Positions 1 through 6,243 of a DNA stretch of 6,629 nucleotides are shown piece after piece. Positions within the stretch are counted from its first letter, which is position 1. The number at the start of each line of letters is the position of its first letter. Under the pieces are notes generated by a model. It was not told the DNA's origin. It saw nothing but the letters and a program-made list of their open reading frames with translations, and did not search any database. Source of the stretch: an uncultured Verrucomicrobiota bacterium (GTDB taxonomy: Bacteria; Verrucomicrobiota; Verrucomicrobiae; Opitutales; Opitutaceae); NCBI GenBank assembly GCA_946482165.1, contig CAMLQS010000287.1:1-6629 (forward strand). The letters are read 5' to 3'. The position numbers and the translations under genes were made by a program.

Positions 1-25
1 GGGGGGGGGCGGGGGGGGGGGGGGG
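1..25. repeat. G homopolymer tract (G9-C-G15)
   Basis: Nine G, one C, then fifteen G at the very start of the window. Such a tract could form a G-quadruplex, could vary in length by slippage, or could be an assembly artefact at a contig edge. It lies about 140 bases before the first gene. The rest of 26-166 holds no convincing gene. One frame stays open from base 1 to a TAG at 127-129, but its product would be a glycine run followed by unremarkable residues, so I do not call it. Confidence 0.6.
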
Positions 26-166
26 CCTGGGTGGCGAACGGGTTTCCGGAATCCAAGAGGCAACTCGGGGTCGTCCCGACGAGCCTTCGTTGCGATAAGC
101 CGCGCGCGGGTTGGCTTTCCGCGGGATAGGGCTGGCCCCTTCGCAAGAACGCGTAAACCTCGGCCC

Positions 167-817
167 ATGTCCCAAGACCCCGCGGCACAGTTGGAGCAAA
201 CCGTTCTCGACATGATTGAGCACAGTCCGGCGGGAGCGGTGCCCCACACGCCGACGTATCGGGACGCGCTGGCCCGTCTGCTGGCCTCGCACCAGGTGTA
301 TGCCTCGGCCGACTACAAGAACGGCTATGTCACGGTGCGTTCCCTGACCGCGTTGCCTTCGTTTTACGCCGAGAATTTCGACCTCTTTGCATCCGGCGGA
401 GCCACGGCGGAGGAGCTGGAGGAGGATGCGAGCATTTTCGCCCGCTACGTGGGCTCGCTGCCGGAGGACAAGCGGGCGAAAGCGGAAGCCGCGCGCGCGG
501 TCGTGGTGGCGCGGAAGACGCAGCACCGCGCGCGGCACGGCGCAGCGGTGGCGCACGATCCGGCGCACACGCTGTTTCTTGTGCCGGGCACCGGGCCGCA
601 TCCGGGCCTGCCGGGAAATTACCTCTACGGGTCGCTTTACCAGGCGGGGGCCGACGCAAAGGGCGCGTGGGGAATATACCTGCACGATGCGGAAGACGGC
701 CTGGCGCGATGCGAGTTGCCGGATCAGGCGACGGCGTTGGAGCGGTTTCGCGAGGTGATCGCGAGCGCGCCGTTCCAGCTGGCCGAGCTCGATACGCTGG
801 GCTTTCACATCGAGTAG
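167..817 (+). CDS. Hypothetical protein, 216 aa, unknown function
   Basis: I do not recognise a family. The product is a soluble, mildly acidic protein with no signal peptide and no membrane segment, so it is probably cytoplasmic. Residues 1-60 look mostly helical. Residues 80-115 form a charged helix rich in Glu, Ala, Lys and Arg. A Gly/Pro/His-rich stretch follows around 129-150 (HDPAH, then PGTGPHPGLPG), leading into an aromatic segment (NYLYGSLYQ, then WGIYLHDAEDG near 168-178). The C-terminus, about 185-216, looks like a helix plus strand. The ATG at 167 is the first start in a frame that stays open to TAG. No Shine-Dalgarno sequence precedes it. It is the only plus-strand gene called here and ends 59 bases before the end of the convergent membrane-protein gene. 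The long open frame and protein-like composition support a real gene; function is unassigned. Confidence 0.8.
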   Translation: MSQDPAAQLEQTVLDMIEHSPAGAVPHTPTYRDALARLLASHQVYASADYKNGYVTVRSLTALPSFYAENFDLFASGGATAEELEEDASIFARYVGSLPEDKRAKAEAARAVVVARKTQHRARHGAAVAHDPAHTLFLVPGTGPHPGLPGNYLYGSLYQAGADAKGAWGIYLHDAEDGLARCELPDQATALERFREVIASAPFQLAELDTLGFHIE

Positions 818-876
818 GGGCTCCCGCTCGCCGAGCCCGCCCCCGCGATCCTTCCAATTTCCGAGGCCTCCTGACT

Positions 877-1260
877 TCAGGAAGGCAAGGCGGAGGCGCG
901 GCGAATCTCGCGCGCGATGCCGGGGGAGAAGGCGAGATAGGCGGAGATGCCGGCGTAAAGCACGGTCATGATCGCCAGCCAGACGACAACCGCGATGGGC
1001 AGATGCGCGTCGGCGGCGATGAAAATGGCCACGCCGGCGGTTCCGCCGATCGCACCGAGCCCGGTGAGGATCACGGTGATCCAGCGGGCGGTGTTCTTGG
1101 CGAGCGCGAGAAACACCGCCAGGATCACGGTGAGAAAGCAGCGCCAGCCGCGTATCAAGGGCGGGTCGCCCGCTTCCATTTGCGAGAGGACGAGAACGTC
1201 GACTACCGCGATCGCGACGAGCACGACGGCGACGGCAATATGGCGACGGCGCTTCTTCAT
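877..1260 (-). CDS. Small four-helix integral membrane protein, 127 aa
   Basis: The product has four predicted membrane helices, at about residues 8-26, 37-54, 61-83 and 86-110. A strongly basic N-terminus (MKKRRRH) is expected to stay in the cytoplasm. A short basic tail follows a SPG motif (FSPGIAREIRR, 111-121) and should also be cytoplasmic, giving an in-in topology. There is no catalytic motif, Cys/His cluster or recognised family, and no cleavable signal peptide. The ATG at 1260 was chosen because it places the positive cluster just before helix 1; its upstream bases carry no clear Shine-Dalgarno sequence. The gene is downstream of the TPR gene on the same strand but separated from it by about 245 bases and a palindromic element, so it probably has its own promoter. 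Function is unknown; it resembles generic small membrane proteins of Opitutaceae-type genomes only in overall form. Confidence 0.8.
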   Translation of the reverse strand: MKKRRRHIAVAVVLVAIAVVDVLVLSQMEAGDPPLIRGWRCFLTVILAVFLALAKNTARWITVILTGLGAIGGTAGVAIFIAADAHLPIAVVVWLAIMTVLYAGISAYLAFSPGIAREIRRASALPS

Positions 1261-1346
1261 GGATTCCGGGATAGGGAAATCCCCGACGGTTTAAAGAAGC
1301 TTCTCTGTAATTTCGGCGTGGCGACGAACAACCCGATGGACTCAGC

Positions 1347-1501
1347 CAGAAATTCAGTCGAGAGGGTCGTATCGAGGCAAGCTGGCGGCACCTTTCAGTG
1401 GCTCGCTTCCGGCGAAATACCCTCCGGGTATTCCTTGGTCGTTCGCCTCTGAAATCCGCTCGCCATTTTACCTCGGTGCTCCGCCTTCGACTGAATTTCT
1501 G
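1347..1501. repeat. Nested palindromic element with 15-bp terminal inverted repeats (MITE/REP-like)
   Basis: The ends are a perfect 15-bp inverted repeat: 1347-1361 (CAGAAATTCAGTCGA) against 1487-1501. Inside it, in order, lie 1384-1392 (GGCGGCACC) against 1475-1485 with a two-base bulge, 1393-1398 (TTTCAG) against 1449-1454, 1411-1416 (GGCGAA) against 1442-1447, and a central hairpin 1416-1422 (AATACCC) against 1426-1432 with loop TCC. All are nested in one register, so either strand could fold into one long interrupted stem. The 5-bp direct repeat CTCAG lies just outside both ends (1341-1345 and 1505-1509), as a target-site duplication would. No transposase is encoded. This layout fits a non-autonomous mobile repeat; a structured RNA or a terminator for the TPR gene is an alternative. 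The pairings are seen directly; the mobile interpretation is inference. Confidence 0.65.
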
Positions 1502-1505
1502 CGGC

Positions 1506-3530
1506 TCAGGGCGCGAAGGAGTCGGCAAGGATGCGGGCGATCACCGATTGTGAGGGCTCGGCGAGGGGCTTTTCCTTTTGGAGCAACTCGGCGCGCGGCT
1601 GGAACTCGGGAAGGATTTCGGGGCGGGCGCGTCTCATGGCCTTGAGCGTGTGGGCGAAAATGAGCCGCGCGGGCAGGTTCTCGGGTTGCGCGAGGCAGAG
1701 GCCGAGCTGGCCTTCGAGAATTTCGCGTTCCCCGTGGAGCGGGGATTGGGCGGGATCGATGCCGGCGGTGCGCACGGCGAGGAGTTGCTCCAGCCGAAGG
1801 AGGTAATTGGAAGACGCCGAATGCGGGGCGAGAGCCGGATCTTGAGGAGGTGTGAAAGCGATGTCGGCGTGAGTGGCCAGGAACTCGTGGAGGAGGCGGG
1901 TGAGTTCGGGAAGAGCCTGGCCGGGATCGGAGAGGGAGCAGGGGGCGCTGGCGGTGGCGAGGCAGGCGGCGTCTATGGTGCGAACGAGGCGCAGCTCGAC
2001 GGTCCACGGCTCCGCGGTGCAGCGGAGATGGGTGATGACGAGGTAATCGGCGGCGTCGTCGGGCACCACGGCGCGGGCATGGCGGGAAGCGGTGGCGTCG
2101 TCCCAGGGGATGCCGCCCATGATGAAACCCGGGCGGGGTTTAACCAGCCACGGCACGAGGACCCGGCCGAGCGCGGGCGTGGCGAGCTCGACCTGTTCGA
2201 CGAGATAGAGAGGCAAGGCGCGGGAGAGCCGGCCGGCGGCGTCGGCGATCTGGCCGGATTTGGCCTGGTCGGCGGACGGAGGCGGAAGCTCGGCGCTGGC
2301 GCCCAGGAAGGCGACAAGCGGTGCGTCGTTGGCTTTGGCGGCGAAGAGCTCGGCGGCCGGCGACTCGGGCGGCAGCCAGACGGGACCCTCGACGGCAAGG
2401 AGCGTGACTTGGACGGGTTCCGAGGACGAAGGGCGGGGGGCCGGGGTCTGAGGAGACGGCGCGGACTCGGACGCGGAGGGGGCGATGGAGGCGGAAACGC
2501 GCGGGGGCGAGGGCGGCGCGTTGTCGACGGCGTGGCGGCTTTTGGCCAGCTCGGTTTCCCAGAAGGAGAGAGGCTGCTTCCAGTCGGCGCGGCGCGCGGC
2601 GTAAAGGCGGTCGAGAAAACGGCGGGCGGCGTCCAGCTGGCCGAGGTCGTGGTAGGCCTTTAGGATGTTGAGGCCGGCGGGGAGACCGTGCCGGGCGACG
2701 TCATAGTAGGGCGCGGCGAGTTGCAGAATCTCCGGCAGGTGGGCGTGGTTGCCGAGGTCGCCGCTCATTTGTTGAAGGAAGTCCGCGGGCACGGGGCGGG
2801 GGGCGAAGTCCAGCGCTTCCTCATAGAGTTTGAGGGCGGCGGGCAGCTCGCGTCGCTCGAGGTGGTGACGGGCGATCCAGAGACGGGCGCGCCATGCGTC
2901 GGGCAAATCGGCGACGCGGCGAAACGCCTCCAGTTCTCCGGCGGGGCCCTGCGCCTCGCGGTGGTGGCCGGCAAACCAGGCGAGCGCGTGGTCTTGGTTG
3001 GGGTCGAGGGAGAGGGCGCGCCAGAGGAGATCCACCGCGGAGGCGAGGTCGTCCTGGGCCGCGCGGGCCTTGGCGAGATTGGCGAGCGACAGCGCGGTCT
3101 CGCCGTGTTTGGTGGCGAAGTCGCGAAGCACGGCTTCGGCCGCGGGGGCCTTGTTGAGCTCAAGCAGAGCGGCGGCGTGGAGGACGTGGCCGCGCTCGGC
3201 GTCGGAATCGGTGGCGGCGAGATGCGCCGCGGAATCGAGAATCTCGGCGGCGAAGCCATCGCGGATGGATTGGGCGATGAGGCTGGCGAGTTGCTCGGGC
3301 TGATCGCGGATCTTGGCCAGTTGTTCGGGCAGGACCTTGGCGCGCCAGTCGGCTTTGGAAATCTGCATTTCCCGGCCGTAGGCATCGACGACGCGGATGG
3401 TGTCTTCGGATGACTGAGGGTTGAGACCTGAGACCTGAGCGGAGTCGGACCCGGCGGAGGGGACGGGCGACGAGGCGTCGGCGGGAGCCGGGGTGTTTTT
3501 TTGGCCGAAGAGCTTGCGAAGAAAATTCAC
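1506..3530 (-). CDS. Tetratricopeptide-repeat protein with C-terminal domain of unknown function, 674 aa
   Basis: The protein reads as two domains. Residues 60-315 are a helical-repeat region with TPR character. The clearest units are about 146-179 (ending RALSLDPNQ) and 214-246 (ARLWIARHHLERRELPAALK, then LYEEALDFAPRP), with weaker ones near 114-145 and 286-312. Residues 338-372 are a Pro/Ser/Ala linker. Residues 373-674 form a mixed domain with strand-like segments (QVTLLAVEGPVWLP, GFIMGGIPWDD, DYLVITHLRC, WTVELRLVR) and a helical end; I do not recognise this domain. There is no signal peptide or membrane helix, so it is probably cytoplasmic. TPR arrays usually mediate protein-protein contacts; the partner is unknown. 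The frame stays open to 4022, but that extension runs antisense-like through the neighbouring gene and is Arg-rich, so I chose the GTG at 3530, giving V/M-NFLRKLFGQK. No Shine-Dalgarno sequence is visible there. The TGA stop lies at the edge of the palindromic element. Confidence 0.85.
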   Translation of the reverse strand: MNFLRKLFGQKNTPAPADASSPVPSAGSDSAQVSGLNPQSSEDTIRVVDAYGREMQISKADWRAKVLPEQLAKIRDQPEQLASLIAQSIRDGFAAEILDSAAHLAATDSDAERGHVLHAAALLELNKAPAAEAVLRDFATKHGETALSLANLAKARAAQDDLASAVDLLWRALSLDPNQDHALAWFAGHHREAQGPAGELEAFRRVADLPDAWRARLWIARHHLERRELPAALKLYEEALDFAPRPVPADFLQQMSGDLGNHAHLPEILQLAAPYYDVARHGLPAGLNILKAYHDLGQLDAARRFLDRLYAARRADWKQPLSFWETELAKSRHAVDNAPPSPPRVSASIAPSASESAPSPQTPAPRPSSSEPVQVTLLAVEGPVWLPPESPAAELFAAKANDAPLVAFLGASAELPPPSADQAKSGQIADAAGRLSRALPLYLVEQVELATPALGRVLVPWLVKPRPGFIMGGIPWDDATASRHARAVVPDDAADYLVITHLRCTAEPWTVELRLVRTIDAACLATASAPCSLSDPGQALPELTRLLHEFLATHADIAFTPPQDPALAPHSASSNYLLRLEQLLAVRTAGIDPAQSPLHGEREILEGQLGLCLAQPENLPARLIFAHTLKAMRRARPEILPEFQPRAELLQKEKPLAEPSQSVIARILADSFAP

Positions 3531-3590
3531 GGGGAAGGGGAATGGACGGAAAGACGCCGATGTTGGCGAAGCGAGCGCGGGGCGGAAACG

Positions 3591-3621
3591 AAAAAGCCCC
3601 GCTTCGGTAAAGACGCGGGGC
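3591..3621 (-). terminator. Rho-independent terminator of the PEP-CTERM gene
   Basis: On the minus strand a GCCCCGC/GCGGGGC stem (3621-3615 with 3602-3596) encloses a 12-base loop and is followed directly by five T. It lies 22 bases past the PEP-CTERM stop codon and upstream of the TPR start, so it should end the PEP-CTERM transcript and separate it from the TPR gene. Confidence 0.88.
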
Positions 3622-3643
3622 GAGGACGCGAAACGAGATCGGA

Positions 3644-6004
3644 TCAGGCCCGGCGGCGGCGGCCTCCGAGGGCGAGCGCGGCGATCCCGGCGACGAGAGT
3701 CGTGGCGGAGGCGGGCTCGGGGATGGCCGCGGTGTAGTCGAGGAAGAGCGTCGTTCCGTCGAGTGAAACGCGAAGGTTCCAGTCGCCGCCGTAGGTGTTC
3801 TCCAGGGCCGTCAGATCGACCGCGGTGGCGGCGACCGAAAAGCCCGTGATGCCTCCGCTGGCGGAGAGGATCGCGAGGGATTGGTCCTGGTTCGGATCGA
3901 AGTTGGCGGCCAAATTGTCCACGGCGTCGGGGGCGGGATTGGACGACGTAACGTAGACGGTGAAGGTCTCGCCGAGACCGGTGGAGAAGGAGAACTCGCC
4001 GTCGACCGCGAGGGCGTCCCATCCCAAGCCGGCGCCTCCGGCGAAGTCGGCTATGTCGAACTGGAGGAAGGTGCTTCCGGAAAGCGCGATCGGACCGGCA
4101 AAGAGATAGCCCACGCCATCGCCCGGAGCGATACCGGAGGCGTCGTTGACATCGACCGCGCCGACTGGGCCTTCGCCGGTGAGGACCGAGCCCATGTTGA
4201 GGATGATGGCGCTGGACACGAAGCCGCCGAGGATCGGGGCGGTCTCGGGCAGGCCGTCGTGGTCGTAGGCGCCGCCGAAGACGACCAAGGTCGCGCCATT
4301 GACCGTGGTGGAGCCGGTGTGGCGCTGGACACCGACGAAAACGGCCGCGACGGATTCAGGGTCGCCGCCGTTGATGACGAGTGAAAGCGGACCTGAGGAG
4401 CCCGCAAAGGCTTCGTCCTGGTCGGCGAGGATGTCGCCGTAGGCGACGACCGGGAAGCAGCCGCAGAGATCGAAGGTGAGCGTGGCGGCATCGACCGAGT
4501 TGTTCACCAGTCGGCCGCCGGCCGCGGCGAAGTCGACGAGGGTGACGTCGTAGCCGTTGAGCACGAAGGCGGCGTTCCCGGACAGATATACGCCGGATTC
4601 GTCGAGCGCGTTGTCGACCCCGAGGGTGACAACCGCGTCGTCGCCGATGTCGAGCAAGCTGTTGTGGAGGCCGCCGGCGGCGGTGATCGAGATGGTGGAG
4701 CTATTCCAGAGGGTGACGGCGGACGAATCGACGGCGGCGGCGGCCGAGATGGTGGCGTGGGCGGTGTCGTAGAGATCGAGGGCGACTTCGACGTCGAGCG
4801 AGGGGTTCTCCTCGTCGCGGAAGCTAAGGATCATGCCCGTCTGGTTGAGATCGGTGGAGACGTTGTTGTAGAGTTCGATGTAGCCGGCGGTGACGACACC
4901 CGCGGCCGGCAAGGTGACGGCGCGATCGCCGCCGAAGCCGTAAAGACCGCCGGCCACGGCGCCCGCCCCTGTGACGTTGAAGGTGGCTTCGTCGTCGAAG
5001 TAGAAATCGCCGAAGGCGACGGAGCCTCCTGCGTCGACGGTCAGCGAGGACTGTCCGGTGAAAGTGAAGTATCCGTCGGAGATCGCGCCGGTCGGGAGGA
5101 CATGCAGTGTGGCGTCGCCGTCGAAAGTGCTTTCAAGCGGGTTGTCCGCGAGCGTGCCGGCGACCTCGACGGTGCCGTCGGTGACGATGAGATCGGCGGT
5201 GACGATGGCGTCGGCGCCGATGCGAAGGACGGTGTCGGCGCCGGAGACTTGGAAATCAGTTGAGGCCTGCCATTGGCCGGCGACGCCGATGATCAAGGTG
5301 CCGGCGTTGACGAGGGTGGATCCGGAATAGGTGCTGGCGCCGGTGAGGGTGGCGGTGCCGGCGCCGTCTTTGATCACCCGGCCTTCGCCGCTGATGATCG
5401 GCGCGAAGGCGATGTTGTCGGTGTGGTCGAACCGCAGGGTGGCCGAGATGGCGTTGACGGCACCCTCGGTGGCGGTGTTGGTCAGCGCGACCTCGGAGGC
5501 GTTGAGGGTGCCGCTCTGGCCGCCCGCGCCGATGTTGATCGTGCCGTTGGTGAAGACCTCCGCGATGCCGGCGCCCGCGCCTACGATCACGCCGGCGTTT
5601 CCGGTGATCGTGAGGGTGCCGGTGCTGTAAGTGTCATCGTCGACATATCCGCCGATTTCGAGTTCTTGGCCGATGGCGAGCGTGCCGTTGGCACCCACGA
5701 TGAGCGAACCTGCGCCGGTGTTGAAGCCGACGTTTACATTCGCGGCAAAGGCGGCTGAGTCGGTGACGGAGGCCTGTCCGCCGTTATTGATGATCACCGC
5801 GTCGAGGGAAGCGGGCGCGCCGATCTGGTCCCAGTTGCCGTCGGCAGACCAGTCTCCGGTTCCGACAACCGTCCACGTGAAGGTGGCCTGGGCTGCGAGC
5901 GGGGCGGGGAGCAGCGAAATGAGCGCGAGCAGGCGAAGGGCGGAGGAAGACGGCGCGCAGGAGGGCGCGGAGCGAGTGCGAGCGGAAGCGGCGGAAGAGG
6001 TCAT
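3644..6004 (-). CDS. Exported PEP-CTERM protein with autotransporter-associated beta-strand (PATR) repeat, 786 aa
   Basis: A large secreted beta-rich protein. Residues 1-40 are a signal peptide: a Ser/Ala/Arg n-region, hydrophobic core LRLLALISLLPAPLAA (23-38) and likely cleavage after AA (38) or AQA (40). The mature start, TFTWTVVGTGDWSADGNW, is the W/N-rich opening common in PATR proteins. A clear PATR unit spans about 205-240 (GEGRVIKDGAGTATLTG, then STYSGSTLVNAGTLIIG), and a degenerate second lies near 553-575 (HTGSTTVNGATLVV). The middle is Gly/Ala/Asp/Thr-rich with repeated short strands, typical of a right-handed beta-helix. Residues 761-786 are a canonical PEP-CTERM tail: IPEPAS, a hydrophobic helix, then GRRRRA. 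In known systems an exosortase cleaves there during export; no exosortase is in this window. There is no C-terminal beta-barrel, so it is not a classical autotransporter. The only mature cysteines form a Cys-Gly-Cys at 514-516. Ligand or role unknown; surface or matrix structure is plausible. The ATG at 6004 is favoured because it gives the full signal peptide. Confidence 0.92.
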   Translation of the reverse strand: MTSSAASARTRSAPSCAPSSSALRLLALISLLPAPLAAQATFTWTVVGTGDWSADGNWDQIGAPASLDAVIINNGGQASVTDSAAFAANVNVGFNTGAGSLIVGANGTLAIGQELEIGGYVDDDTYSTGTLTITGNAGVIVGAGAGIAEVFTNGTINIGAGGQSGTLNASEVALTNTATEGAVNAISATLRFDHTDNIAFAPIISGEGRVIKDGAGTATLTGASTYSGSTLVNAGTLIIGVAGQWQASTDFQVSGADTVLRIGADAIVTADLIVTDGTVEVAGTLADNPLESTFDGDATLHVLPTGAISDGYFTFTGQSSLTVDAGGSVAFGDFYFDDEATFNVTGAGAVAGGLYGFGGDRAVTLPAAGVVTAGYIELYNNVSTDLNQTGMILSFRDEENPSLDVEVALDLYDTAHATISAAAAVDSSAVTLWNSSTISITAAGGLHNSLLDIGDDAVVTLGVDNALDESGVYLSGNAAFVLNGYDVTLVDFAAAGGRLVNNSVDAATLTFDLCGCFPVVAYGDILADQDEAFAGSSGPLSLVINGGDPESVAAVFVGVQRHTGSTTVNGATLVVFGGAYDHDGLPETAPILGGFVSSAIILNMGSVLTGEGPVGAVDVNDASGIAPGDGVGYLFAGPIALSGSTFLQFDIADFAGGAGLGWDALAVDGEFSFSTGLGETFTVYVTSSNPAPDAVDNLAANFDPNQDQSLAILSASGGITGFSVAATAVDLTALENTYGGDWNLRVSLDGTTLFLDYTAAIPEPASATTLVAGIAALALGGRRRRA

Positions 6005-6069
6005 GCGAAACGGTTATGCGGACTATTAGACTCGGGACGGACGGGATTTCGCATAGGGTGTTCCGCCTG

Positions 6070-6084
6070 TGGCAGGAAGTTTGC
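6070..6084 (+). promoter_or_regulatory. Possible sigma-54-type promoter element, plus strand
   Basis: TGGCAGGAAGTTTGC has the GG-N10-GC spacing and most of the TGGCACG-N4-TTGC consensus of RpoN promoters. It points away from the PEP-CTERM gene and towards the 3' end of ilvB, with no plus-strand gene beyond it in the window, so it would drive only an antisense or short RNA. A chance match is quite possible. Confidence 0.25.
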
Positions 6085-6100
6085 GCGAGCCGATGACGGG

Positions 6101-6130
6101 ATTTTTACCGATATATCGAACATGTAAATT
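6101..6130 (-). promoter_or_regulatory. AT-rich candidate promoter region of the PEP-CTERM gene
   Basis: A 30-base AT-rich island in otherwise very GC-rich DNA, about 100-125 bases upstream of the PEP-CTERM start and after the ilvB terminator. On the minus strand it contains TTTACA (6128-6123) and a TA-rich core, and it holds the perfect palindrome CGATATATCG (6109-6118), which could be an operator. No pair of hexamers has ideal 17-base spacing (TTTACA to TAAAAA is 15), so exact -35 and -10 boxes are not assigned. The rest of 6005-6180 holds no gene. Confidence 0.35.
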
Positions 6131-6180
6131 CCCGGAGGTCGGGCGGGCGGGCGCGAAGTCTCTTCGCAAGGCGAGGAAAC

Positions 6181-6213
6181 AAAAAGCCCCGCGGCCTTTC
6201 AGGCGCGCGGGGC
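6181..6213 (-). terminator. Rho-independent terminator of ilvB
   Basis: On the minus strand an eight-pair stem GCCCCGCG/CGCGGGGC (6213-6206 with 6193-6186) continues through a one-base bulge into GCCT/AGGC with a three-base loop, then five T. It begins about 30 bases after the ilvB stop codon. The outer stem and T5 tail closely match the terminator after the PEP-CTERM gene. Confidence 0.9.
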
Positions 6214-6243
6214 CGCGAGATCGTAGTGAATAAACGAATACGC

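Noticed and set aside
869..882. TCCTGA/TCAGGA hairpin between the two convergent genes as a bidirectional terminator
   Set aside because: At most five or six pairs with a very small loop, overlapping the minus-strand stop codon, and no T-run on either side.
667..1452. 261-residue plus-strand open frame across the first gene's end, the membrane gene and the palindromic element
   Set aside because: It overlaps two better-supported genes in other frames and is rich in Asp, Gly and Arg. Its last part is simply the translated palindromic repeat.
1578..2663. 361-residue plus-strand open frame opposite the TPR gene
   Set aside because: Gly/Arg/Glu-rich shadow of a GC-rich gene on the other strand; the minus-strand product has TPR features and this one has no recognisable domain.
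3531..4022. Upstream extension of the TPR reading frame to an ATG at 4022
   Set aside because: It crosses the terminator and about 380 bases of the PEP-CTERM coding region in another frame, and encodes an Arg/Pro-rich low-complexity product. The protein-like sequence begins at the GTG at 3530.
4664..5263. 199-residue plus-strand open frame opposite the PEP-CTERM gene
   Set aside because: Val/Gly/Asp-rich mirror of the minus-strand coding sequence, whose product has a signal peptide, PATR repeat and PEP-CTERM tail.
6153..6167. GCGAAG-TCT-CTTCGC hairpin beyond the ilvB terminator
   Set aside because: A real 6-bp inverted repeat, but it lacks a T-tract and lies past a strong terminator, so no role can be supported.
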